From: Thermoplasmatota archaeon
Lineage (GTDB): Archaea; Thermoplasmatota; Thermoplasmata; Thermoplasmatales; Thermoplasmataceae
Assembly: GCA_023379435.1 (NCBI GenBank)
Contig: JAMCUH010000014.1
Coordinates: 1 to 45,679, forward strand
Reading direction: 5' to 3'
DNA: 45,679 nt
A model generated the notes under the pieces. That model saw only the letters and a program-made list of their open reading frames with translations, had not been told where the DNA came from and did not search any database. Each line of letters starts with the position of its first letter. The first letter of the stretch is position 1. The translations under genes were made by a program, and so were the position numbers. Below are positions 32,602 to 40,941 of this stretch, piece after piece.

Positions 32602-33708
32602 GTGGTCTTTTCCCATGGGATGGATGATGACCACAGGAGAGAGAAGGAAAACAAAAATCTGTTACATGATCATATGAAGTTTCATTACGGGCCCACCGCT
32701 GGTGGTCTTCTTGAATCTGTTTCTATGGAATTCTCAACGCCAGGGGAGAAAATATCCTCTGTCTCCGTTAATCCGGCCTTCAAGATGCGTGAGCTCAGCA
32801 TCAGTGGCAAGAGTATTAATGATGCTCTCCTGATGGTCGAAAGGATAAACGGATATCACTCTGCCTCATTTCAGATTGGATTCCTCACTGCAGTGGAAAA
32901 AGCCCTGAACATTAATGTTCCGGATGACATCATGAATGCAAGGATACTGCAGCTGGAGCTTGAGAGGATAAGGAGCAATCTAAACGTCATGGAGAGATTG
33001 TGCTTGCCTGCCGGTTTCGGTGTCCCTGCAAACCAGCTTTCCTTTTTGAAGGAGGAGACATCAAGACTTATAGGAAATGTATCAGGGCACAGATACTTCT
33101 TTGGTACCAATCTTCCGGGGTTATGCAGAATTTCCGTAAGATCGCTGAATGATAGAATAAAAGAAGTCCTTTATGATTATGAGGATATTCTGGACGCCCT
33201 TCTTTCATCCAAGATATTCGTCAACCGTTTACAGAAGAATGGTTTCATAAAAGATGAAAGAATGATCGGACCTGCCGCCAGAGCCTCAGGTTTCCCAATT
33301 GATGCCAGGGCTGACAGTAATTCTCTAGACTATTCCAACTGCCCATTTTCTCTGACATTGAGAGATGAGGGTGATTCATTTGCAAGATTCATGGTCAGGG
33401 CGGAAGAGATCCCAGTTTCCAGGGACATCATCATTTCTTCCTCTCAAAAGATAAGAAACAACCTCATTTACGAAGAAGAATACAACGGGTCGGGTAATGG
33501 GATATCAAGAATAGAGTCACCATCAGGCGATCTCTTCTTTATGGTTTCCATTGAAGATGGCATTGTGAAATCATTGGAGTTTTCGTCTCCATCAATAGTG
33601 AACATAGGCCTATTCAAAAAGTCAATGCCTGGAAACGTTTTCACTGATTTTCATTTCAACTGGGAAAGCTTTGGAATATGGTTGTCGGAGGTTGTTCATA
33701 TAAAATGA
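32602..33708 (+). CDS. hydrogenase-like large subunit (NuoD/HyfG family) lacking [NiFe] ligands
   Basis: A 368-residue homologue of the group 4 hydrogenase large subunit and NuoD. The fold marks FHYGPTAGGLLE, MRELSISG, VERINGYHSASF (79-90) and GPAARASGFPIDAR (223-236) are present. In hydrogenases the first motif reads ERICGICS; here Asn83 and His86 replace the two cysteines. The C-terminal DPCxxC is replaced by ESFGIWLSEV. So it cannot hold the Ni-Fe centre. It is the core of an Ehr-type complex. The start is uncertain: GTG 32602 is listed, but ATG 32620 (7th codon) or ATG 32674 (25th) are possible. Confidence 0.88.
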   Translation: MVFSHGMDDDHRREKENKNLLHDHMKFHYGPTAGGLLESVSMEFSTPGEKISSVSVNPAFKMRELSISGKSINDALLMVERINGYHSASFQIGFLTAVEKALNINVPDDIMNARILQLELERIRSNLNVMERLCLPAGFGVPANQLSFLKEETSRLIGNVSGHRYFFGTNLPGLCRISVRSLNDRIKEVLYDYEDILDALLSSKIFVNRLQKNGFIKDERMIGPAARASGFPIDARADSNSLDYSNCPFSLTLRDEGDSFARFMVRAEEIPVSRDIIISSSQKIRNNLIYEEEYNGSGNGISRIESPSGDLFFMVSIEDGIVKSLEFSSPSIVNIGLFKKSMPGNVFTDFHFNWESFGIWLSEVVHIK

Positions 33709-34334
33709 CAAAAAACTGGTTTTTAAGGGGAACATTGAAAGGTATCAAGACGGAAAAGTTTCCGGCAGCGGATCCTCTGAATCCTCCCCTCTGGCCATCA
33801 AGACTTAATGGATCTGGGGATGTGCAGTGCCCAACAGATGCCATTAAGGACGGCATTTGGGATGAGCAAAGATGCATTTTCTGCAGACGCTGTCTTCCTA
33901 ACTACAAGCCAACAGAGGAACAGGATATTTTCACCGTGAGAGAGAACACAAATGAGTTCAGAAAATCACTCAACATTTATTTTGTAGACACAGGTTCCTG
34001 CGGCTCCTGCAATACCGAGCTCTCAACGATATTCTCGCCAAGATATGATGCAAACAGGTTAAGTATATTTGCAGTGAACACGCCGAGGCATGCCGATGTT
34101 CTTGTTTTAATGGGGGTTTTAACAGAAATGATGAAAGAGCCACTTTATAAAGCTCTGGAAGCTATGCCCGAACCGAAGGCTATTGTTCTTCTGGGAACAT
34201 GCAGCATCACTGGCGGAATCATGGGAAAAGGTGTTTTACTGCCTGAGGATGCAAATCTGATACTTGCGGGGTGCCCACCGAGTCCATACACAATATTGGA
34301 AGGCCTTGAAAGACTCAAGGGTGGAAAAAAATGA
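33705..34334 (+). CDS. fused ferredoxin-NuoB small subunit of Ehr-type complex
   Basis: A 209-residue protein joining two modules usually encoded separately. Residues 1-75 look like a cut-down HyfH/MbhN ferredoxin (start WFLRGTLKGIKTEKFP) with Cys42 (CPTDAI) and Cys57-x2-Cys60-x2-Cys63, enough for one [4Fe-4S]. Residues 88-209 are the HycG/NuoB small subunit, with Cys99-x2-Cys102 (DTGSCGSCNTE), Cys166 (LLGTCSITGG) and Cys190 (AGCPPSP), the full proximal cluster set. ATG 33705 overlaps the upstream stop as ATGA with GGAGG upstream; an in-frame ATG at 33678 would overlap further. Confidence 0.88.
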   Translation: MTKNWFLRGTLKGIKTEKFPAADPLNPPLWPSRLNGSGDVQCPTDAIKDGIWDEQRCIFCRRCLPNYKPTEEQDIFTVRENTNEFRKSLNIYFVDTGSCGSCNTELSTIFSPRYDANRLSIFAVNTPRHADVLVLMGVLTEMMKEPLYKALEAMPEPKAIVLLGTCSITGGIMGKGVLLPEDANLILAGCPPSPYTILEGLERLKGGKK

Positions 34335-36088
34335 TCTTACTGGAATATACAGAATTCATCATTCTAATTCTGTCCTTCATTTCAGCACTTATATCGGTGT
34401 ACTGGAGAAGAACAGGCTACATAATTATAATAATTGCATCAGTGCTTCTCTCTGTATCTGCATTTACCCTTCATTCATACATCACATATTTTGCCTTGAT
34501 AGCCTCAATATCATGGATCATAGTATCTGTCTTTTCCATTTCATATTCAAAAGACTATGGAAAATGGATAACTCCACTATTTGATCTCACCATAGCTGGA
34601 ATGGTTCTCATACTTTTCTCTGAATCATATCTGATTTTCATTGTCGGCTTCGAGATAATGACCATGCCTGCATATGTTACGATTCTCAAAAACAGAAGCA
34701 ATCATGCACCCTCCTTCATCTTCATGGCCTTCGGGGAATTGAGTACAATGTTTCTCATTCTGGGGGCGGTTATATCAATGGTATCTCATGGGGGATCACT
34801 GTCGTTTGTTAATAATTCCAACGATTATGTTCTTCTCTTTTTTTCCATAGGTTGCATGTTAAAAATGGGAATTATGCCATTCATGATTTCGGAGTGGCTA
34901 CCCATAGCTCATGGGAGCGCTCCTGCCAATGACTCTGCCATTTTCAGCGGCACTATGACCCTCATGGGTGTGTACGGTATCTACCGTGTTATGTTGTTAA
35001 GTCCTGCAAGTATGTACTTGGGCCTATTCCTGATGTTCGTTGGTGCAATGACCGTTTTCTTCTCTTCACTTTATGCCTATGTTTCTCAAAACATGAAGGT
35101 TCTTGGGGGATTCAGCACTATGGAGAATAACGGTGCCATCCTGTGCGCCATGGGTCTTTATGTATCCGTTACAGACACTATCTTGAGGGAGTTCCTTCTC
35201 AGTGCCATAATCATTTTTGCCATGGCCCATTCCATAGCAAAATCCGGTCTTTTCCTGAGCATAGGATCTACCAGATCAGAATATTTTGGAGAGAAGAGTG
35301 CAAGGAAAAGAGGCCACGATCTTGGTACCTTGCTCATTGTAATGTCGCTTTCAGGACTGTTTCCAACAATTGGAGGACTTGCGGTCTGGATGCTACTGGA
35401 ATCTTTCTTCATGGGTGCATACATCCACGGGATTATTGGGATAGCAAGCATATCAGTGGGTAGCGTTATCGCCCTGGCAGAAGGTTTTGGTTCTGCTGCC
35501 ATGCTTAAACTGTTCTATTTCTCAGGCGGGAACAACGTTGAAAATAAGGTTAACAGAAAAGAAAAAGACGTTCTTCTGTTTACAGGCATCATACTTGTCG
35601 CACTGTTCCTCATTTCAACCTTATTGATTCTACCGGAATATGTAGCAGGTCTTCCCAGCGTGCTTGTTTTTAATGGATTCACTGTGGAGTCTTCCGTCAC
35701 CGGTTCAGATTTCGGTCTTGTTTCTCCCGTTTACGTTTTTTCTCTTGTGGCCTTATTTTCCTTAATTGCCTTCGCCTTATTCGGCAGACCCAGGGGAAGG
35801 GTGGTACCAAGGTGGGAGGGTGGCATCACGACACTTGAAAACTATACCTCCTCAGGTTATTCAAACAACATAAGAATCATGCTTCGCTCCATACTGCGCA
35901 CCAAGATATCCGAAGATAGGATCAGTGTGAACAACATTTTCTGGTCATTCATGGTTTTTTCGGGAAGAGCATATAGAAAATTCGGTGGATTTTTTGGAAG
36001 AAAATTCATGAACAGTTCAGTATCCTGGTATATGATCTACATGATCATTGCCTTCATTTTTGTTCTTTTCACTGCTGCACTCCTATGA
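34331..36088 (+). CDS. HyfB / NuoL-M-like proton-translocating subunit
   Basis: A 585-residue Mrp/NuoM-like protein with about 14-16 helices. The ion-path residues are Glu108 in FIVGFEIMTMPAY and Lys178 in CMLKMGIMPFMISEWLPIAH; HGSAPANDSAIFSGTMT follows as in HyfB. The C-terminal part has PRWEGGITTLENYTSSGYSN and a long amphipathic stretch, then a last helix, like HyfB proteins. It starts with an ATGA overlap and is the last gene of the operon. Two such antiporter-like subunits in one complex suggest transport of more than one ion per turnover (inference). Confidence 0.9.
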   Translation: MILLEYTEFIILILSFISALISVYWRRTGYIIIIIASVLLSVSAFTLHSYITYFALIASISWIIVSVFSISYSKDYGKWITPLFDLTIAGMVLILFSESYLIFIVGFEIMTMPAYVTILKNRSNHAPSFIFMAFGELSTMFLILGAVISMVSHGGSLSFVNNSNDYVLLFFSIGCMLKMGIMPFMISEWLPIAHGSAPANDSAIFSGTMTLMGVYGIYRVMLLSPASMYLGLFLMFVGAMTVFFSSLYAYVSQNMKVLGGFSTMENNGAILCAMGLYVSVTDTILREFLLSAIIIFAMAHSIAKSGLFLSIGSTRSEYFGEKSARKRGHDLGTLLIVMSLSGLFPTIGGLAVWMLLESFFMGAYIHGIIGIASISVGSVIALAEGFGSAAMLKLFYFSGGNNVENKVNRKEKDVLLFTGIILVALFLISTLLILPEYVAGLPSVLVFNGFTVESSVTGSDFGLVSPVYVFSLVALFSLIAFALFGRPRGRVVPRWEGGITTLENYTSSGYSNNIRIMLRSILRTKISEDRISVNNIFWSFMVFSGRAYRKFGGFFGRKFMNSSVSWYMIYMIIAFIFVLFTAALL

Positions 36089-36136
36089 TCAATTCCATTA
36101 AATAAAGTGTGAGTAAGATTTAATTGCACGTATTCG

Positions 36137-36144
36137 TTTATATA
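36137..36144 (+). promoter_or_regulatory. TATA-like box near the GT2-like gene start
   Basis: TTTATATA lies just inside the upstream end of the open frame. If used, transcription would start near 36165, after the candidate TTG start codons; a second box TTAAATAAA (36098-36106) fits the TTG 36148 start better. The start of this gene is therefore unsettled. Confidence 0.3.
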
Positions 36145-36147
36145 TTA

Positions 36148-37128
36148 TTGGAATCTAGTGCCAAGAGTCAAAGAAGCAATGAATTTGCGGTTATTTCGAC
36201 ATTTCAGGAGCCAACATTTTCATTCATTGCCAATGTCGGAGGGCATAAGGTTCTTGAGAAATCCATTCTCAGCATAGAGGACATTGGGGATGAGCTTGGT
36301 TCAAGATACGAGATCTTGCTTCCCGTCGATTCGAAAACAAAGAACTGGCACTTCATTAGGAGCCTTGCAGGAAAGGTTGAATTCCTGAGGCTCATGCAGT
36401 TCGGTAGACAGAGTGTCGGATTCCAGAAAAGCGTGATGCAGAAGGCCTCTTCCGGCTCATACATAGTTTTGTTCAATCCTGACACCATATATGACATAGG
36501 ATTTGCAGATATAATCCATAATTTTTGTCAGTACAACGGCAGCCAGATATTATATTCAGAACTTCTGATTATACCATCTTTTCTTTTCAACAGATCCGGC
36601 ACCTGGCGAGACCTTAACAATGGTGAGGATATCGACCTTCTGGCCAGGATCATGTCTCTGGCAGAGGTTATCGTCTATAACCCTCCTGATAGAGTACTTA
36701 GGATCGAAAGCAATGAGCCTGTGATATATACACCCGGCAAGATTCCAAAAAGTCTTGGGTTATTGTATCAGCTCCTGATTAAACAGAGGGACCAGATCAT
36801 TGCACTAAATTACACCTGGAAGAATATTTCCTTCTTTTCGAGACTGGAACGCAGAAAGGGCCTCACCAGAATGTTATTGCTCCAAATTGCATACATCCTT
36901 TCAAGATTCAGCAGTGAGAAACCGTATGGTGGAAAAAGCAACAACTATTCCAGTATAATGGACAAGATCCTTGAGTCACTCATCGTTGAGGATTATAAAA
37001 GATTCTCAGGCTTTGTTGGTAGACCCAGGATATCCATAGGAACAAAGGACCTTGAATTTCTGAAGATGAACGGAAAGGTGTGGGGAAAAACGAAGGAACC
37101 CATAGAGAATTTCGTCGAGCGCCAGTAA
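36148..37128 (+). CDS. GT2-like glycosyltransferase, soluble
   Basis: A protein of about 326 residues with GT-A features: a first strand SNEFAVISTFQEPTF, a second YEILLPVDSKTKN, LFNPDTIYDIGF where GT2 enzymes have DxD, and NNGEDIDLLARIM matching the catalytic ED. No membrane segment is visible. NPDT keeps one Asp, so metal binding may differ from the norm. The open frame begins at TTG 36124; I list TTG 36148, and no ATG is available near the N-terminus. Given the surface protein, GmhB and GtrA genes downstream, a role in surface glycan assembly is likely. Confidence 0.62.
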   Translation: MESSAKSQRSNEFAVISTFQEPTFSFIANVGGHKVLEKSILSIEDIGDELGSRYEILLPVDSKTKNWHFIRSLAGKVEFLRLMQFGRQSVGFQKSVMQKASSGSYIVLFNPDTIYDIGFADIIHNFCQYNGSQILYSELLIIPSFLFNRSGTWRDLNNGEDIDLLARIMSLAEVIVYNPPDRVLRIESNEPVIYTPGKIPKSLGLLYQLLIKQRDQIIALNYTWKNISFFSRLERRKGLTRMLLLQIAYILSRFSSEKPYGGKSNNYSSIMDKILESLIVEDYKRFSGFVGRPRISIGTKDLEFLKMNGKVWGKTKEPIENFVERQ

Positions 37129-37184
37129 TTTTTATGATAATTATTTTTTATAACCGCTGGGTTTAATTATTTAGTTCAGTAAAT

Positions 37185-37194
37185 ATTAAATATA
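37185..37194 (+). promoter_or_regulatory. TATA box for the surface-protein gene
   Basis: ATTAAATATA is centred about 24 nt before GTG 37213, so the mRNA is likely leaderless with a GTG start. Confidence 0.55.
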
Positions 37195-37212
37195 CTGTTC
37201 AATTCCTTTATA

Positions 37213-39771
37213 GTGCGATTTTGGTATTATACCATTATTGTAATTCTGCTGCTTCTAACAACCGCACCAGCCGCAGGTTATTCTCATACAGGCCATTCAT
37301 ATTCGGTGACCAGTAGAATGAAGCTTCAGGACGCTTATTCCAACTCCAGATACCTGAGTGATAATATCACAGTTCCGTACAACCACACACTTGACTTCAT
37401 GGATTGTAACATTACTGTTACTGTTCAGAGTCATGTATACATTACCGTCTATGGGGTTCTTTTGATAAAAGACTCATCACTTAACTCCATGTTAAATGGT
37501 TCTCAAATCATAATAAATGTGCGTGGCACACAGGATTACAAGGCCCAACTGTGCCTCATAAATTCGTATGTAGATGCCGGGGGCACCATTTCATCAACCG
37601 ACGCAAACATATTCATTCTGAATTCTTCCGTCGATGCGTCTCTCAACGTAACTGATATTTCAGAAGCTTTTCGTGTTGCAGCTGCAAACAGCTCACTTGT
37701 CGTTTCGAATTCCACAATAAATGGCCTCTACAGCACATCAGAGGCTGTTAATTCATCCATCGGGGAAGCTACATACTCTGATCAAGATCCTGTCAGCAGA
37801 GATACTCTCATACCACTTTCAAACCATCTCACCGGTCAGGGAAGTGCCATTGTATCTTCACTTTCTGTTTCCATGAACTACTCTGGAAACAACCCCTACA
37901 ACAGGAACAATCTTTCATTTTGTGTTGGAAATACAACTATTTTAAGATATGCAATGAACAGCACGGGTTCTATTTCCAACATTTCTCATTATATTCTGAT
38001 CATTCCTGTGGTGAATTATTCTTTGAATTTAAGCCAATTTTCACAACGATTGAAATTAAAAATGAACGTTTCGTATGAACCCGGATCGAATTCCACTCTC
38101 TGGAACATTTCAGTAAACTATATCACCAATGAGACGGTAATCTCACTTGGAAGCACCTATTTCAATTACATTCTTAAGAACTCCATTGCATTGATGTATG
38201 AATCCTGCATTGGTTTGAAGGATTTGCCTATGTTTGATTCTTATCACATGTTAAATCCTGAAAGGAATTCCATTTGCCTGGTTCATTCAAGTCTTTATTT
38301 CATTGATAACAATATAAGTTTAAAGGGAAGCTGTTCACCCGTCGAAACCAGTGATAATTCCTCCTTTGCAACCTATGTGACACTTGATCCTGAGGTACTT
38401 GATTTCGGACACATTGTTTCGAATTATTCCTTTTGCGCAAGACCTGATAACGGGAATGGTGAATACAATAATTTAAGCATGATTATGATCAAGGACCTCG
38501 AATTTTTCATAAAAAATAACAGTCAGTCACTAAAATCCTTATTTAGTAAAATGATCACGAACGGCAGAATTATACCACAATACCTCCAGGAACCCAATGA
38601 AAAAGCTGAGCTTTCAAATTATCTCTTTACTGTTGACGGGATGCAATTCAACAGATCTATTCCACTCTTCCCCTATTTCAGCGAAAATCAAATCACAGAG
38701 ATATTCCGTATCTTCCTTCCAATGGTTAAACTAGATATCATTCATCCGCCATTTTACAATATGAAGAATGATACATTTTCATTTTCTTTTTCCAACACCT
38801 ATGGCCCCATAAGGAATGCCACATGGATTGCCTCTGTGATCATGGGTAACTTAAAGGAAGATTACGCTGGAAATTTCTCATCCCCAGCAAATAACACCAT
38901 CATAAGGAGTATGGAATTTTACCCTGAGGAACCTGGTGTTGCGAAAATCAGCATAGGAATATCATTCCGATCTTACACCGAGGATGGTTTGCAACTCTTT
39001 CAAAATTCAAGTGCTGTTGTTTACAGATCAGTATTTGTATCATACCTGCTCCAGTATCACAGGGTAAACTACAGCAAAACTGAAATTGACATGAGGATCC
39101 GTGACAGCGGGGTAGAAGGATTGCAGGATGCATTTCTGCTTTTTCGTGTCAATTACAGCAATAAAACCGTATGCATGAACAGATCATTGAAAATTTCACC
39201 TTTTGGCAGTGTAGATGAGAAATTTTTGATTCCAACAGTAACTCAGATGAATATCAATGCAACCCTGATCTACAACTGCCAGTATATTCCAGAAAATTCG
39301 TCAAGATATCTTTCCTCAAGTATACCCGGCCTGTCACTTTACAATGTAACATTCATCTTCCATGTAACAACAGCGAAGCCTGTTTTTGTTTCCCTATGCA
39401 ACGTGACGTACACAATCCGTGACCGTAAACTTTCAGTCCTTCTCCCCAACGGTTCTTACACTGCCGTGATTACGTCGGACAATTATGTCAAGAGAACAAT
39501 AGGGTTCAATATTTCAGGAAGCAATGTTTCTCTGAGTGTCTCTCTCTTCATGAGACCAACATTTATGAATTACGTAAGAGATGCAATCTACAATTATGCA
39601 ATACCACTGTCCCCTTTCATCGCGCTTTTCACCCTATACATATATAATAGATACAGAAATTCTGTAAGGGTATGCATAAGGTGCTCCTCCACATATAAGG
39701 GAAGGAAATGCCCATACTGCAGATCAGGTGTGATGGATGACTCGGGGAAAAAACAAGGCCCTGCTGGTTGA
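37213..39771 (+). CDS. large sequon-rich surface protein with cytoplasmic zinc ribbon
   Basis: An 852-residue protein. The signal peptide covers about 1-22 (RFWYYTIIVILLLLTTAPAAG). The next 770 residues are extracytoplasmic, beta-rich and dense in N-x-S/T sequons, so heavily N-glycosylated if the pathway acts on them. One helix (about 793-811, SPFIALFTLYIY) crosses the membrane. The last 41 residues hold Cys821-x2-Cys824-x8-Cys833-x2-Cys836, a zinc ribbon that would face the cytoplasm. The first third has beta-helix-like strands (NITVTVQSHVYITVYG). No family is recognised. Its end overlaps the GmhB gene by 35 nt. Confidence 0.75.
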   Translation: MRFWYYTIIVILLLLTTAPAAGYSHTGHSYSVTSRMKLQDAYSNSRYLSDNITVPYNHTLDFMDCNITVTVQSHVYITVYGVLLIKDSSLNSMLNGSQIIINVRGTQDYKAQLCLINSYVDAGGTISSTDANIFILNSSVDASLNVTDISEAFRVAAANSSLVVSNSTINGLYSTSEAVNSSIGEATYSDQDPVSRDTLIPLSNHLTGQGSAIVSSLSVSMNYSGNNPYNRNNLSFCVGNTTILRYAMNSTGSISNISHYILIIPVVNYSLNLSQFSQRLKLKMNVSYEPGSNSTLWNISVNYITNETVISLGSTYFNYILKNSIALMYESCIGLKDLPMFDSYHMLNPERNSICLVHSSLYFIDNNISLKGSCSPVETSDNSSFATYVTLDPEVLDFGHIVSNYSFCARPDNGNGEYNNLSMIMIKDLEFFIKNNSQSLKSLFSKMITNGRIIPQYLQEPNEKAELSNYLFTVDGMQFNRSIPLFPYFSENQITEIFRIFLPMVKLDIIHPPFYNMKNDTFSFSFSNTYGPIRNATWIASVIMGNLKEDYAGNFSSPANNTIIRSMEFYPEEPGVAKISIGISFRSYTEDGLQLFQNSSAVVYRSVFVSYLLQYHRVNYSKTEIDMRIRDSGVEGLQDAFLLFRVNYSNKTVCMNRSLKISPFGSVDEKFLIPTVTQMNINATLIYNCQYIPENSSRYLSSSIPGLSLYNVTFIFHVTTAKPVFVSLCNVTYTIRDRKLSVLLPNGSYTAVITSDNYVKRTIGFNISGSNVSLSVSLFMRPTFMNYVRDAIYNYAIPLSPFIALFTLYIYNRYRNSVRVCIRCSSTYKGRKCPYCRSGVMDDSGKKQGPAG

Positions 39772-40192
39772 CAGGGACGGTACAATCAATGTTGACTGCC
39801 ATTATTGTAGCGATGTGTCGAAACTTGTCATCTATGATGATATCATACCCGTTCTAAAAAAATACCAGGATGAAGGCTACCTTATCATAATCGTTACAAA
39901 TCAGTCCGGAGTGAACAGGGGCTACTTCACTCTTGATGATCTGGATAGGTTCAACAGTGAGGTTAAAAGATATCTTGAATCACATGGTGTTAAAATTTCC
40001 GGTATTTATTTCTGCCCACATAGGCCTGACGAGAACTGTGAATGCAGGAAACCCCGCACCGGCATGGTGGAACAAGCTGCAAGAGACTTCAACCTAGATG
40101 TTAAAGCCTGCATCCTCATTGGTGACAGTGAAGATATGGATGGTGGACTCGCAAGGAACCTTGGAATTCCGTTTATCAAGGTTATCCACTGA
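39737..40192 (+). CDS. gmhB: HAD phosphatase, GmhB-like (heptose 1,7-bisphosphate 7-phosphatase)
   Basis: A 151-residue HAD-superfamily enzyme. Motif I is DRDGT (Asp12 nucleophile, Asp14 acid/base), motif II VTNQSG, motif III Lys105 in CRKPRTGM, and motif IV GDSEDM (Asp130). The structural zinc site Cys93-x-His95...Cys101-x-Cys103 is the mark of GmhB versus the related HisB-N. GmhB removes a phosphate from D-glycero-D-manno-heptose bisphosphate on the way to ADP- or GDP-heptose. ATG 39737 has AGGTG upstream and overlaps the surface-protein gene by 35 nt, implying coupling. No other heptose gene is in the window. Confidence 0.88.
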   Translation: MTRGKNKALLVDRDGTINVDCHYCSDVSKLVIYDDIIPVLKKYQDEGYLIIIVTNQSGVNRGYFTLDDLDRFNSEVKRYLESHGVKISGIYFCPHRPDENCECRKPRTGMVEQAARDFNLDVKACILIGDSEDMDGGLARNLGIPFIKVIH

Positions 40193-40196
40193 GGAA

Positions 40197-40643
40197 TTAT
40201 TCCCTGATTATTCTTATCCTCCAGACGACTTGCATCGTCAGCACATAATTAACGGGTGTGGCTATTATGGCACCTATAACATTCCCTATGAGGACGTTAA
40301 GGCCATGATAATAAAAAAGGTATAGCTGAATGGATATGGAAATGGCATTTCCCAGGGCATATATGAGTTCGTATGAAAAGAGTCTTTTAACAACATTTGT
40401 GAAGCCAGAATCATGCCATCCTTTTCCCCTTGATGTCCATGCATCATTTAGAAAATAACCGAGACCGACTGAAAGTACCATGGCCGTTATCTCAAGCGCA
40501 TAGTAATTGGGCGACTGGAATAGTCTTTGGCCGAGAAACAATATGAATTCTGAAAATAGGAAGGACCCACCACCAACAATGAGGAATTTCAAGAACCTCT
40601 GTATATTGTTTGAGATGAAATCCCTGATGAGATGAATATTCAT
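40197..40643 (-). CDS. GtrA family membrane protein
   Basis: A 148-residue protein with four membrane helices in the GtrA pattern: LKFLIVGGGSFLFSEFILFL, then a second helix ending in LGYFLNDAWTSRG (the conserved N-x-x-W-T-F-like segment), and two more. GtrA proteins help move polyprenyl-linked sugars across membranes or regulate linked transferases. It is convergent with gmhB (4-nt gap). Its identity is supported by the GtrA domain of the DPM-like gene 1 kb away. Confidence 0.85.
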   Translation of the reverse strand: MNIHLIRDFISNNIQRFLKFLIVGGGSFLFSEFILFLGQRLFQSPNYYALEITAMVLSVGLGYFLNDAWTSRGKGWHDSGFTNVVKRLFSYELIYALGNAISISIQLYLFYYHGLNVLIGNVIGAIIATPVNYVLTMQVVWRIRIIRE

Positions 40644-40941
40644 TCAGAGACCGTATAACGGAAAGGATTAATTTTATTATTGTTGCAATACCCTACATTA
40701 CGAGATATTATGGAAAAATCATGTAATATGATGGATTTTTCTCAATTTTTGCCAGCTCAATCACCTGGACTCATGATGCACTGATCATTTTTTTGAACTG
40801 CTCTGTTCGTCCAATCTAATTCAGATGAGTGAATGATGGAGGTTGATTGTGTTTTCATTGAAATATGCTCTAGAACCTTTATTTAACGGGTTTGAAAGAT
40901 CATCAACAGTATCTATGGTCTTATCTTAGACCCTCTTCATT

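Noticed and set aside
29648-36088. Calling the operon a functional [NiFe] hydrogenase or formate hydrogenlyase
   Set aside because: The large subunit lacks all metal-binding cysteines, and no formate dehydrogenase or hydrogenase maturation gene is present in the window.
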